In this document: piece by piece, positions 29,985 to 42,134 of the stretch
Layout: each line of letters opens with the position of its first letter
Position numbering within the stretch: position 1 is the first letter of the stretch
Assembly (NCBI GenBank): GCA_029378245.1
Contig: JARKIF010000018.1
Span: 1-64,000, forward strand
Reading direction: 5' to 3'
Source: Roridomyces roridus
Lineage: Eukaryota > Basidiomycota > Agaricomycetes > Agaricales > Mycenaceae
Length of the DNA stretch: 64,000 nucleotides
Notes under the pieces: model-generated
What the model saw: the letters and a program-made list of their open reading frames with translations, nothing else
Told to the model about the DNA's origin: nothing
Database searches by the model: none
Translations under genes and position numbers: made by a program

Positions 29985-32756
29985 ATGGCAAGCTTGCCCC
30001 CCGGTCTCTGGGACCTCACAATGTCGCGCATTTCCTCGCCCGCAGTCCGACTAGGACGTCTCGGCTTTGCGCATTCTGCTAGAAACAACGCGCAAGCTGC
30101 CCTGGCGAGAGCTCCTGGTAGTACAGGCCCGCCGCCGTTCCCCTTGTCCCCAGCTCCAGCGCAGAACGATCTTTACAACAGAGGAACACTGGGAAGGTGC
30201 GTCTCCTAATCAATCGTCTGGGTGTGGATTTCTGACAGGCATTCATTCAGACGAAAACCTGGGAGATCGGGAGCTTTGACACCGCGTTCGGAAAAGGTTC
30301 AACAGAAGCAGTCGCTGGGTGGGGCGATTGCAGAGCTGGAGAACCGCGTAAAGGCGTTGAAGGAGGCTGCGGACGTCGAGGTGCGTGTGCTGTTTGCAAA
30401 AACTCTCAAGTGACCGACTCACCTTGCGCAGGTAATGGCGGCGGGAGACTTGGTGTTTTCTGAAAAAGAGCTACTGGGAATGTACGAGGACCTACTGGCC
30501 CATCCGCAGCAGGAACAGCCGACACCCACACTTCCTGCGAGCAACCCAGAGGCAGACCTCGTTACCCTTCATCGTCTCGAGCAGGAGTTGCTACAAATTT
30601 CGAGCGAGCCAGAGGTCTTTTACGACACGCCGCTGGTTTCTAGACTAAGGGCCAAGTCGGCGACTGCCGCCACTCCCACCTCCGATACACCGCTCGTCGG
30701 CGAACTGCACCATCGCGTCCTCAAGTTGGCTAATGCGCGTCTGGATCGACTGGAGAGCTTGCAGCCGTCTTCTTCCACTTCATCCGTGCCTATAGTCTTA
30801 TTCTCCCTCCATGAATATGAGGCTTTGACGCGGACTTGTGTAAGGATTCTTCACTTTTCCAATTCGTGCACTCAAGTTTGCCCAGATTGATAAAAATGAC
30901 CTCGAAGCGGCCGAAGGTGTATTACACCTCATGAAGGTGAGTTTAATGGCCTATTACCATGATTCGGGGTACTGAAGAGTCACTAGCGGAGCGCCCTCCC
31001 CATCCCAGAAGCAGCGCTGACTGCTGTTCTGCAGCGACATACCGAAGCTGCGGATGTGCACCGTGCAGAGATGTGTCTAGCCAACTTCCTCACAGGCGCC
31101 CCCACGCTTCCCCAACGACACCTCCACGTCAAATGCCACCTCAAGGCCACTCCCCGCGATCGAGTCCCCGAGTCCGCGCTCGCCGTCCTGCATTCCTACG
31201 AGGGCCAGGGCCACCCTGCTCCCATGAAAACATACACCAGCGCCATCTCAGCTCTCTACTCGACAAATCTATCCATCGCCCGTGCCCAAGCGTGGGATCT
31301 CTTCTCGCACATGCGCTACGTCGCACACCCCACGCCAGACGTCGTGCTCTACACCGCCATGATTCGGGCGTGCGCCTCGGCCATCAACCCCGCCCGCGGT
31401 GCGGAGCCCGAGAGGGCTCTTGATCTGTGGACGGAGATGACGGTGGAGAAGGGGATGAAGCCGACGGTGGAGACGTACAACGCTGTGATATTAGCTTGTG
31501 CGCGGTCTGGGAGGAAGGAGTATGTGAATGAGGGGTTCAGGATTGCGAAGCAGATGTTGGACGCTAATCGGGATGCCTATGGGCGGTCAGCCTACCTTCC
31601 CAATAGACGTACCCTCTGTGCGTTGTTGGAGGGTGCGAAGCGGATTGGGGACCTGGCGAGGGCGAGGTGGATACTCGCTGATATGGTGCGGAGCGATGCG
31701 GGCAAGGAGGAGGGCGTGAATGAGGAGATTATGATGCACGTGTTTCATACGTATACGGCGTATGTGCCGCCGTTTACGAGGCACCTTGCGGTTGTTGTTC
31801 CTGGCAAGGGGCCAGCCGCCGTCCAGGATACCGAGCTTGCGACGGATGCGCCGCCTGCCCCTCCGCGATCGCAGCGTTTCACTCGTGTCCCGCCACAGAC
31901 GAGTAACGAGGTGATGGAGGAGGTGCAGGCGCTCTTCCAGCGCGTGCTCGAGGACACTGGGAGGGACACTACTGGATCGGCCACGGACACGGGTATGTTC
32001 TCGGGGGAGAAAAAGTTCCAGCATGTCGAGTTTACGACGCGCCTGGTGAACTCGTACCTTGCCGTGTTTTACCAGCATTCTTCGCTCCAGGCGTCGGCGG
32101 CGCTGTTTTCTGAGGTCTGGGAGCGGGTTGGGTGTACTCCAGATCCAAGGTCGTACCTCGAAGCGCTGGAGCGATGTGCGCGATCCAAGAGGGGTCGCGA
32201 GCGGCATGTGGGGCTTGAGTTTGCTGAGAGGGTCTGGAAGGAGTGGCGTGCCTTGGAGGACTCGAGACGGGGTTTGGATCCACGGATGGTGGAACGAGCG
32301 CACGTCGCGTTTATGCGCGTTCTCGCTTTGTATGTTGTCGTTGGCTGTTTCCGAGGACTTGATTCTTACAGTGCCTTTTGCAGAAATGACCAGCTGCAAC
32401 GAGCCCTTGACCTCGTCAAGGCGTTCGCCCAGCGATACCCGCCTTCCCAGCTCAGGGAAGTCCCGGCTAAGCCGGGGTTCCGGGCTAACCGAACCGCTCT
32501 CGTGGGTGCACGCCCGTTGGTGCGGTTGACGGCGCCCAATGAAGTGCCCGACGATGGGGTGCCGCCGCTGTTAATGTTCAGCGATCTGGAGATATTGCAC
32601 CATCGGCTCGTGGCTGCGGGGATGACGCCTGGGATCGGGTATGTCAAATATATCTCGAAAGCGTACGAGTGGGCGTTGCGTGCGAGGAGGGATTCTGTCA
32701 TGCGGGCGAGGAGTGCGTCGGTGCAGGCTGACGGTGTGGTGCCCGTTGCGGTATAA
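29985..32756 (+). CDS. PPR (pentatricopeptide-repeat) protein, probably mitochondrial, 842 aa
   Basis: Six exons: 29985-30196, 30239-30380, 30432-30839, 30886-30936, 30987-32329 and 32384-32756. The last intron (54 nt, GTATGT..TTGCAG) is in frame and could be retained. The N-terminus is Arg/Ser/Ala-rich without acidic residues (SPAVRLGRLGFAHSARNNAQ), like a mitochondrial targeting sequence. From about residue 330 there are PPR-type helical repeats: TYTSAISALYSTNLSIARAQ, DVVLYTAMIRACAS, TVETYNAVILACARSG, NRRTLCALLEGAKRIGDLAR, RSYLEALERCARSKRG. PPR proteins bind organelle RNA and act in its stability, processing or translation; the specific RNA target cannot be read. It follows the previous gene on the same strand after only 97 bp. 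Confidence 0.87.
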
Positions 32757-32827
32757 TGCGAATACATTTACAATTTTACTTATTCGTATACATGCAAGAT
32801 AACCAACTAACTAATGGAACCCATTTC

Positions 32828-34103
32828 TCACCATCCAAGTTCTTCGGCGGACATTCCCCAGACCAAGCCGTTTTCGTCTGGCTTGTTGCAGATGCGCTGA
32901 CCGCGGTCGAGGGCGTTGATCTTTTTGATATCATCCTCCTCGAGCGTCGGCAGCTGCATTCCATTCCTTAGATTCCTCAAGCAGGGAAGGCAAGGGAACA
33001 GACGCACATTAAGGTTCTCCTTCTGATGTTCCGGCTTGACGCTCTTGGGGATGACGATGACGTCCCTGGATAGATGCCACGCGAGGATGATCTGCGTGGA
33101 CGTGACGCCGTATTTCTCCGCCAAAGCAACGATGACGGGGTCTTTGCGGACGACGTCGGTGCCGGAGGGTGTGTAGGCTGTGACGGCGATGTCGTGCTCG
33201 CGGCAGAGGGCTAGGAGGTCGTGTTGGGCTAGGTAGGGGTGCATCCTGTCGACGAGGTGAGATGGAGGAGGGAGGGGGGAGGGTGGGTGCGTACTCGACT
33301 TGATTCATAGCTGGTTTGACTGGATATCAATTTCAAGTGAGTAAACGAAAGACGAGGACAAGGAGGCACCGCACTTCGAGCCGTCTTGAGCAGTTCTGTG
33401 AGCCTAAATAATATCTGGGTGCTTAGAACATTGGGAGCAACTGCAGGAACGTACGTCTTGACGGAAAAATTGGAAACCCCAATGGCTTCGCACTTGCTCT
33501 GGCGCACACAGTTCTCCATCTGCTCCCAGGTCTCGTTCAACGTCGGACGATGCCAGGTACCTTCTTCTGCACCTTCAGGCATCTCCGCGATTGGCCAATG
33601 CATGAGGAACTGCCATTATTTAATACGCGGTGTTGTCAGTTGAACCTATAGTACTCACCATGTCAAGCCACTTGAACCCCAATTTATCCAACGACTCGAC
33701 GAGAGAATCGTACACACGATGGTGGTTCGGGTTGTCCAATTTAGAAACCACGAACACGTCCTCGCGGTCGACTCCAGATTCTCTTATGGCTTCACCGACA
33801 GCCCATTCTGTACCGTAGCTCTGTGCTGTATCGATGTGCCTATAACCAATCTGAAAAACACCATAAGCTTCCATTCTCAGAATAAGAAAGTAAGATTGTA
33901 GACAGACGTACATTCAATGCAGAGACGAGCCATTCCTTGGCTTTTGTCGTACGCTCGTCGCCAACGTCGGGTGCCCAAGCGCCCGTCCTGCGTGCGTGTA
34001 CATGTCATCGTGGTGATTCACTGTGTGGCATATGTAGTACCTACCCAATGATAGGACACGCAGTGCCGCTGTTGGGCATCTTGACGATTCGGCCAGAGAA
34101 CAT
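32828..34103 (-). CDS. Aldo-keto reductase family protein
   Basis: Minus-strand gene of about eight exons starting MFSGRIVKMPNSGT (ATG at 34103) and ending GMSAEELGW at 32828. Family signatures: YRHIDTAQSYGTEWAVGEAI with catalytic Asp and Tyr, VVSKLDNP with catalytic Lys, FLMHWPIAEM with catalytic His, CEAIGVSNFSVK, PAMNQVE, HPYLAQHDLLALC, and IPKSVKPEHQKENL for NADP(H) phosphate binding. It should reduce aldehydes or ketones in the cytosol; the substrate is unknown. Introns are 40-60 nt; acceptors are clear. The 425 bp upstream to the GH43 gene contain its promoter (TATATA at about 34170). Confidence 0.88.
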
Positions 34104-34528
34104 CTTCAAGAGGGGGAGGAGAGAGAGGCGACGGAGGGTGAGAAGCTGAGGGAAAGTGGGACACCTTTATATAGTTGCTGCGTGCGGATCCAGAGAAGAC
34201 AAGACCGTGGCGTCCCTGTATCAATTCCAACTATCCGGGTCCCCGTAGATGTCTTTTGCTCGAGGTCCGTGGAGTTTGGATATTTTGGGCGACGAGTCGT
34301 TCAGAATGGACTTTGCTTCAAGTTACACTCGAGATTCGAGAACCAAATGTAGCATGCGGCACGCCGACGTGACCCGTCGGAATGGGAGCACGAGCCGGGC
34401 CGGAAAAGACAGAATATCTCTTACCGAAGCCCGAGGAGCTGTCAGGCCTGAGAGGAAATAGCAGCGGTGATTTGATAGAAGTAAAAGACGGGAATGAGAG
34501 CGGAGTTTGGATCTCAAGTACAGCAGCT

Positions 34529-36093
34529 TCAATAGTCATCAAACACTTGAATCCGTTCCAAATGAGCCGCGAAATCTAAAACCGATACTCAGAAGGATTT
34601 CTTTCACTTGAACCAAAAAAATATAACACACCTCCACCGTCAATCGCCTCAACGCCAAACGTAATCGTGTTCGGTCCCTCCTTCAAAGCAAGCGCTACAG
34701 GCACAGTCGAGCGGTGACCCGCCCTCGAGTTGAGTGCGGAGAGCATAATCGGCGGCTCGCCGTTGACAGAGATGTGCGCCTCGCCCGCAGTGCGGTTGTT
34801 GACGGTGTATTCAAAAGCGACCCATTGTTTTTCCAGCGCGTTGCCGAGCACGTTTGTGAAGGTGACGTTGCTGGAGGGGGTAACTGCTGAGCGTCAGGGT
34901 GGTATGCGATCGAGTGAGAGGGTCAAATACTGTTGTGCACGGCGCGCTTGTTGATAACTAAAAAAGAGTTTGAATTTCATCGGGCGAATAGACAGCAGAG
35001 TCTCACCCGCAGAGCCTCCGATAATGCCATCGGCAGCATTGAACGTCGTGTTTACAAAATTGGACGACACGACGACACCGGTTCCCAGGTTGACAGTCCA
35101 CATAGCATGATCCTGTAGCGTCAATGTCTGGTTGGCCTTCGACACCGTAATCGGCAGCCACTCGTAATTGCTCGCATCTGAACCCGTGGAATCCCATATA
35201 TCTCCCAAAAACACATACGTCGTCGCGCTCGACCCAGTGATCTTCAACTCGGCGCTGTTCTGCGAGTTGTACGTGTTGGTCGATTCGGGGGCAATGTCCG
35301 TGCCACCTGACCAGGGACCTGAAATCGCCGGTGCCCAGTATACTTTATCGGGGTTTGCGGACCAACCGGTTTTTTGCGAGACGACGAGAAAGTAGGTGCT
35401 GTTTGCTTTCAACATCCCGGGTGCTTCGATGGAGGCTCCAATATCCGCCACTCGAGTGCCAATGGTAATTGGAGTTCCAGCGTTGATGTTGTTAATTTGC
35501 AAGCTGGATCATTTGTTGGCCAAGAGCGACGCGAATACGAATGAACTCACTTGTTCGAGTCGGCGCTGGAAAGGAAATACGACGCGCCATTGTCATCGAC
35601 AAACACGCCCATGTCCGAGAAACTCCGGGCATCGGGTGGGAGCAGCGCCGGAGACCCAGTGAGTGTGTATGCAGTCGATGCGGGAGTGCTACCCGGTGCT
35701 ACCAGTGTTACGATTTCGCGATTAACTTGTCCCCAGATATACCACTTCCCGCCAGAACTGACGAACTTGGGACGATACATTCCCGAGACCTGGTTGGTAG
35801 CGAAGCCGATGTGAGACCAGTTCATCAGATCTGTGGATTGGTAGATGTTGGGAATAACGCCGGCTGCTGCGCCGTACCCGAGCTGAAAAGTATGTTCGGT
35901 TTAAACTTGAAAGCAAACAAGCAGGTTCACTCACCCAGTAAAAGGTGCTCCCAACTTGGATCACATGCCCACCGTGCGCGAGTATCTTGGCGCCGCTGGT
36001 ATCCGTCCAGACTGCGCCAGGAACGATGAACGACACCGCCAGCGCGGTGGATAAGAGGGAAGACAGAACCGCAAAAGTTGCGCCGAATTTCAT
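34529..36093 (-). CDS. Secreted GH43 (subfamily 24-like) glycosidase with CBM35-like tail, 439 aa
   Basis: Exons 36093-35935, 35882-35551, 35503-35007, 34957-34931 (27 nt), 34883-34638 and 34587-34529, all phases closing. Signal peptide MKFGATFAVLSSLLSTALA. The catalytic beta-propeller shows VWTDTSGAKILAHGGHVIQV, STDLMNWSHIGF, YRPKFVSSGGKWYIWG, SFSDMGVFVDDNGASYFLSS, IEAPGMLKANSTYFLVVSQK and YVFLGDIWDSTG, the pattern of exo-beta-1,3-galactanase-type GH43 enzymes. The last about 105 residues (FTNVLGNALEKQWVAFEYTV to LDFAAHLERIQVF) look like a CBM35 carbohydrate-binding module. Likely extracellular degradation of arabinogalactan side chains. Without the last intron the module would lose its C-terminal strand, so I prefer the spliced end. 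Confidence 0.87.
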
Positions 36094-36596
36094 GGTGTGG
36101 TAGAAGTGAAGCTGAGCGGATCTGGAGAGTTATAAGGACCCTCCCGGCCCGTTGTGAGTTTGCGAACCTCGGGGCACGGGAGGGTCCCCGTGGCTTGATC
36201 TAGCGTATGAGGATCCTTGGAGGGTGATACCTTGGCAACGAAGGGTCTTTCGGATGGTTGTCGGATTGAAGAGAGGGCTCAATCTCGGCGCAATTGCGAG
36301 CGAACTAGACAAAGGCATGGTCCGAATTTCGACGACGGTGGTCGGAAGAAACAAGTTCTGATCGGCCATCAAACTGTTGAATGTCATCATCCTCGCCTTT
36401 TTATTGCCGCCGCCATTGGAGCTCAAGGGAGGCTCCGTCTGAAATGGGTCATCATCCTCAGTGGAGACCCCCAGATCTAGACAACAAATGCGTCATCTCG
36501 TATTCGCCCAACAGGGTGTATTATTATGCGACAGCACCAGGCACGCCTTGCCACGAACGCGTGTCTTGACATTCTCTCTCTGCTTCCTGCTTGGCC
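36094..36596. promoter_or_regulatory. Divergent promoter region between GH43 (-) and DUF1996 (+)
   Basis: 503 bp with no ORF of interest. A TATAA-like stretch (GAGTTATAAGGACC) lies about 40 bp upstream of the GH43 start. The two secreted-protein genes probably share this region for regulation. Confidence 0.5.
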
Positions 36597-38562
36597 ATGC
36601 GGCACCTCCTCGAGATCTCTTTCGTGCTCTCGGGATTCCCTTGCTATGCCTACTGGCTGATGTCTGCAAGTGCGAATCCTACAGCTACCCATCTTCTCCA
36701 CTTTGAACAATTTCAGATAACATCCTGACCACGCAAAGACTGGATCCAGTGATATCTCCCGGGAGTGTCTCGACTCATGTCCATTCTGGTATGTTTCCCA
36801 GGCATTCCTTCTTGTCGCACTGAACCTGGCAGTTCTTGGCGGCAGCAACTTTGGCTTGAACACGTCTACTGCTGCGCTGAGAAATAGCACCTGTACCTCG
36901 ATTCCTATTCCAGAAGATAAATCCAACTATTGGTTTCCGGTGCGAGTGTTTTATTGTCATGTCGTCGCATCTAACATACGAACAGCAACTGTACTTTCAG
37001 TGCGTCACTCAAGGCGAGCACCTGTATTTGATCTGATAATTTCACAGATGGTCCAACGGTACATTTACGAGGCGAGTTTGATATATTCAACTGTGCGACG
37101 GTATTCAACAACAGCATTCAGTGTCAGCGGCAATCCGGTCATGTATGTCTTGCTTGCGTGCCTCAAATTCGGAATCCTGATTTCTTAGATGTGAGAATTT
37201 CCTCTTGGAATCGGACTGTTTCTGACCTCCCTGGTAGACTATTTGTTCAACAATACCCCTGGGGCTACAACCGAGTTTCCAGACGACGTAAGCGGAGCGG
37301 GTGTAAACCAAGGGTTCCTCGAATTGATTTCTCTCTCGAGTTCCGAATGATTTCAGGCGACACGACACTTCGAACCTACGACCCCACATCGTTCGCCCAA
37401 CAAGCTATCACATTCCTCTGCCTCGATTTCAACGGTGTATCGACCAAATACAATCAACTGCCTGCGGGAGTTGGCTGTCCTTCAGGAATTCGTTCTCAAA
37501 TTGTAGGTTGATTGCCTTCCTTCCTTTGGGGCACTCACAAGTCTTCGCAGAACTTTCCCAGTTGTTGGAATGGCAAAGACGTGGACTCATCCGACCATAA
37601 ATCGCACGTAGCATTCCTCAGCACGGGCCCGGACAGTGGACTATGCACGGATCCATCCTTCCCCGTAACGCTGCCTCGGATTTTCATGGAAGTGTACTGG
37701 GTCGTGCAGGATTTTGAAGATCAGCGGAAATTTGCTATGACGCCCAGTCAACCGTTCGTGTAAGTGGTTGAGATTGGAGGATGGCAGAGGTTCTGATTGT
37801 CGTGGCCAGGTTTTCAAACGGCGGTATGTAGCATTATTCTCCGTCCTCAAACAGCTCTGAACAGTATACAGATCCAACAGGGTACGGGTATCATGCAGAC
37901 TTCTTCAATGGGTGAGTGAGCACCGCATAATCTCAGCTTTATTCCTTACTATCTTCGCAGCTGGCAGCCAGGAGTCCTCCAAAAAGCGCTCAATGGCTGC
38001 AACTGTAATCCATACGGCGATTCCGCTTGCTGCGTGGCGGCTGGTATATTCGGTATGAATACCTCCGCGACTTGTTATATAACGGATTCCGTGGATGAAC
38101 AAAGCAAGTCTTCTGTCTTCATGATTCTCGTTGACTTGCTGAGTTTACTTACTTAGCGCTGGGAACACTGGATATTCTACCGGGAAATAACCCTGTCCAA
38201 GGTGAGCTTTAAGCCCGCTGCTTGTAGGACAACGAGTGACGTTCCTATGCAGCTCCTTGCAAGATCCACCTTTCCTTTAACAATTTGATACTTACTCACA
38301 ACTTGTGGCAGGCTACGAGAATTACATCGACCCCATAACCCCACCCATCCTCTCACCAGTCTACGTCTTCGCCGGTTCCTCCACAACCGGCGGACCAATT
38401 GGCACGGTTGCTACGCCCGCGCAAACGGCCGACGTATCGCAGACTGCGAATGGCTCGTGTATCCGGAAGGGCGGAGCGATTAGCGTGAGGAGGCCGAGAG
38501 GGCGGGTTGTGGTGGTGCTGGCAGTGTTAACGACGGTTTTTTTGAATAGTTTTATTTCGTGA
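36597..38562 (+). CDS. Secreted DUF1996-domain protein
   Basis: Starts at 36597 with a signal-like MRHLLEISFVLSGFPCYA. Early exons (36597-36669, 36717-36788, 36833-36939) give TTQRLDPVISPGSVSTHVHS and VLGGSNFGLN, the DUF1996 N-terminal signature with its HVH motif. Later exons give FRMISGDTTLRTYDPTSF, FLCLDFNG, CPSGIRSQINFPSCWNG, KDVDSSDHKSHVAF and LPRIFMEVYW. The C-terminal part is Cys-rich (NGCNCNPYGDSACC), followed by a linker and a hydrophobic end (VVVVLAVLTTVFLNS), consistent with GPI anchoring or a membrane tail. DUF1996 proteins are secreted and abundant in Agaricomycetes; activity is unknown. Exon boundaries between about 36990 and 37280 are uncertain: the expected frame is recovered only in pieces. 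Confidence 0.82.
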
Positions 38563-39084
38563 GACGTATACATGTCCATCTTGCAAACGATGCCAGCAGC
38601 ACCTTTTTACGCTCGAGGTCGCAACCCAAAAAGATACTCTTCCTCGGCTGCTAAAGAATCCTCGAGTTTGCTGGGAAGAAGTTGAAACGAGTGGAACATG
38701 AGTGTGTGTGGCAAAGTGAGTGGACAATGAGTGGGAGTGCATTTCATGGCCACTCACTCCAACTTGGGTCTTGTCCAGTAAAGCCCGGCATACGAATCCT
38801 TTGGGTATGCACCAACAGAAATTCAGTCTGGCAGTGACTTCGTTATAATTAGTCTGCCTCCGCATACTCTATTCTAAATTTATATCTCTCCTCAACCGTC
38901 CACTTGTTCAGAGACTCGAGATTTCGAACGCCTATTCATGAGTAATATAGTGAAGTCGGCTTGGTTGAAATTCAACCTGCGGAAGCTGCGGAGACAGCGA
39001 TCACGCGCAAGGTACAAACATAGAACGACCAAAAATAGTGGCACAGTGTCACCACGCCAACTCTTTTCTCTCTCTCACTCCACG
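38563..39084. promoter_or_regulatory. Intergenic region upstream of the GH79 gene
   Basis: No ORF of interest. A CTCTTTTCTCTCTCTCACTC pyrimidine run lies just before the GH79 start codon, as often seen in highly expressed fungal genes. Confidence 0.45.
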
Positions 39085-42000
39085 ATGGCGAGGCTACTCC
39101 TCCCACTCCTCCTCTTCTCCCCGACCGTCTTTGCCGCCATCACCGTCGTCTACGCCCCCGGCCAGGCGCCGCTCGGCACAGCGACAGGTTCTGCCAGCGC
39201 CGCAGCCTACTCAGGCTCAGCTGCCTACAACCCCACCGTTCTCAACGCCCCACCCATTCCCAACCCACCTCCTCCCTCGAACTTCAATGTAAGCCTCATC
39301 ACGGGTGGGACGCCCGGTGCAAGTATCGTGCAGTCCGGCGATTTTGTGGGCTTCTCGGTCGAGATGAGTGTCTCGAATCAAGTCTGTGCGTCCTTCCTTG
39401 TTCTTTGTATGCATTATACTAACGAACAGAAAAAGTGGGCAAAAATTCGACGAATATCCAAGTGCCGTTCCTGAACCTCATGGCGAGCATTGTGCAGCGT
39501 GCAGGGTCCGTGCGTCTGCGTGTCGGCGGAAACTCGCAGGAGAGCGCGACGTTGGTGCCATCCATTCCCGACGGCAAGATTCTCACCAAGAACCTGACGG
39601 GTGTTACGGGGACCACGGCCACGCCGCCGCTCGAGTATAGCGCCGATCTTTTCTACATGGTCCGTCCATCCACACACTCTCAGATGCCCACTTACCAACC
39701 TGCAGATGGCCAACATCTCCACCATGACCAACGTCCGCTGGTTCCTCGGTATCCCTTGGTTCGTTACCACCCCGTTCGACCTTTCCATCGTCGGCTCGGC
39801 CCAGGTCATCCTCGGTGACACCCTCATCGGGTATCAAGCCGCCAACGAACCCGATCTCTACAACAACCATGGGCATCGGGCAGCCAGCTACGGACCGTTC
39901 GATTACTATGGCGAGTTTTCGGACTGTATCAGTCAGTTGGCGTCGGATGGCGTGGATCCCACTGGCAAGGCGGCTACGTTGCTCATGGGTGAGCGCAACC
40001 TTTCTTGAGCAGGCAGAGGCTGACGACCCACGGACAGGTCCCTCTGTTGCCGATGGCAATTGGTCCCCCGAGATGGTGTGGGATACCGGTTTTGTCGATA
40101 CCTATAGTAACAATTTGGCGTTTTTGACGGTGGAAAAGTGAGTTTTCCTAATCTTCTTTTTCTTGTTCGAGATGTCGCGTACCTGTTGGCTCTGTCATCA
40201 CGGGGGCGCGCCAGACGTGGGGCGATCGAGCTTAGACATCCCAATGACATGCGCTGGCTGGGCGCCAAGATGGTCTTGGGTGTGGGGTGCCGGCATTGCT
40301 ACTGTTTCTTCTTCTCCCATCACGACAAGGTTCTTCTGTCGTGTGCACGACGAGGACGGGGACGGGGACGACCGCCTCCTCGATGGGTGGACCCGCTTTG
40401 CTCGACTGATGGGGCTCCATCTCGTTTCCTTCTTGACGAAGATGGGCCACGGGGATGCTGCTCTTCTTGCCTGACGGGGCGCGGTGGTTCTTCCTATGCC
40501 TGCGCGAGGCGTCTTGCGATGAGCGAGTCGAAGATCTCGTGGGCTTGCCATGCTTGTCGTCTGCTGACTGGTCGTTCCTATCCTTTTTCTTCCTGGCTGC
40601 GTCCTTCCTCGCGCTGCCTCGAGGCACTTGCTTCGGCCTCTGCTTGGCGAGGCATCTGTGGTCGTCCGTTACGGTGGCACTGGGACGAGATAAAGGTCAC
40701 CGCAAAGACTCGAGTACGAGGATTCTCTTGCTGCTCATCACCCATCTCTATCACTATTTACCGTCCCGGGCACCAAGGCCCGTTGTGGGATTCGCTCTTT
40801 GCGTCTTATCACTATGGTATCCCCGAGGCCGCGTTGCTGATTTGCGGGTTTCACAGGTATCCGACTGACAACTGTGCTGCGCAGTTCAATACTGGAGGTC
40901 CCATTATTGATCCGCAGACGGTGTTCCCCGACTTCCTCAACCACACGGCACACACGGCACTGCTGGCGCCCTACCTAAACAGCACAGCGTTTGCGCAGAG
41001 CAAGAACAAGAAGTTGCTGATGTTTGAGACGAATACGGTCAGTTCCCAAATAGGCAGGTGGTACCTGGGCTGACACTTTACAGGCTTCGTGCGGTGGCTT
41101 TGCTGGGATCTCGGACTCGTTCGGTGCGGCGCTCTGGGGTCTCGACTATTCGCTGCAGATGGCGCACTCGAATTTCAGTGGAGCTCTGTTCCACGTCGGT
41201 GGGCAGAATGTCTTTTATAATGTACGTGCATTCGGTTGTCTATGCTACCCTTGCTGAGTGATTCGCCTACAGCCCTTTACTCGTACGTTCTCACCCCTCT
41301 CCTCCGCGCCCTACTGACACTCTTCCTCAGCTCCACCCACGAACCAATCGAGCTTCCATCAATGGACGATCGGCCCCATCTTCTACTCTGCCCTCGTCAT
41401 GGCCGAAGCGATCGGGCCCTCCAACACGACCCAAGTCCTCGACCTCCAGGTGAACGGCAATAACGAATTCACGCCCGGCTACGCCATCTACGAGAACGGC
41501 GACCCTGCTCGCGTGGCGCTTTTCAATTACGTCACCGACCCGTCGGGCGCGAGCGACGTGACGGCCGTCATCTCCGTCGCCCAGCCCAACGGCGGGGGGA
41601 GCTCCACGCCTTCCTCAGTGCAAGTCAAGTACCTGTCTGCGGCTAGCGTCTCACAAAAGGGCAACATTACCTGGGCGGGGCAGACGTATGGCAGCATCTT
41701 TGAGAGTGATGGGCGGTTGACGGGGAGCGAGGATGTCAAGACTGTGCAGTGTGATACGACGGCGCAGACTTGTTCTGTCACGGTTCCTGCGCCTGGGTTT
41801 GCGCTTGTGTTTTTGAAGAGTCAGGATGACACGGCTGGGGCTCCGAGCAAGACTTTTGCGACGACGGCATTGACAAAGACGGCTAATACGGGTGCGTGTT
41901 GTGCTCTTCTTGTTTTCCACGATATGAGCTGATGCGTTCCCTGTAGCGACTATTGCTGCCACGGTGTTGGCTACGTCGAACGGACATGGAGGACCGGGGG

Positions 42001-42134
42001 ATCCGCTTAACGAGAACTCGGAGCTGGGGAGCACGAGTAAGGGGAGTACGAATGGGGCTGAAGGCTTGAGGCCTGCGACGCTGCTTCTCACGGCGGCCCT
42101 ACTTGTCGGTGCGATGTTTGTTGGGCGGAGGTGA
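39085..42134 (+). CDS. GPI-anchored GH79-family glycoside hydrolase (beta-glucuronidase-like)
   Basis: Nine exons: 39085-39385, 39436-39659, 39706-39988, 40038-40137, 40857-41037, 41084-41221, 41273-41282 (10 nt), 41331-41891 and 41947-42134. Signal peptide MARLLLPLLLFSPTVFA. Family motifs: GSVRLRVGGNSQESA, YQAANEPDLYNNHGHR with the acid/base Glu in NEP, KLLMFETNT with the likely nucleophile Glu, and FAGISDSFGAALWGLDYSLQ. A C-terminal beta domain follows (VNGNNEFTPGYAIYENGDPA). The end has a Ser/Gly linker and a hydrophobic tail (LLLTAALLVGAMFVGRR) fitting a GPI signal. GH79 enzymes release glucuronic acid from proteoglycan or arabinogalactan side chains. Intron 4 (40138-40856) is about 15 times longer than the others. 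Confidence 0.87.
40138..40856. other. 719-nt intron of the GH79 gene with antisense coding-like sequence
   Basis: Bounded by GTGAGT and TTTCACAG in phase with both exons. Its minus strand has an open frame from about 40627 to 40232 rich in Arg, Lys, Ser and Asp (KKKDRNDQSADDKHGKP), unlike ordinary intron sequence. No inverted ends or target duplication were found. Confidence 0.55.

Noticed and set aside
31141..32399. Minus-strand ORFs opposite the PPR gene
   Set aside because: Shadows of a long coding exon; the plus-strand frame has PPR motifs and correct splice sites.
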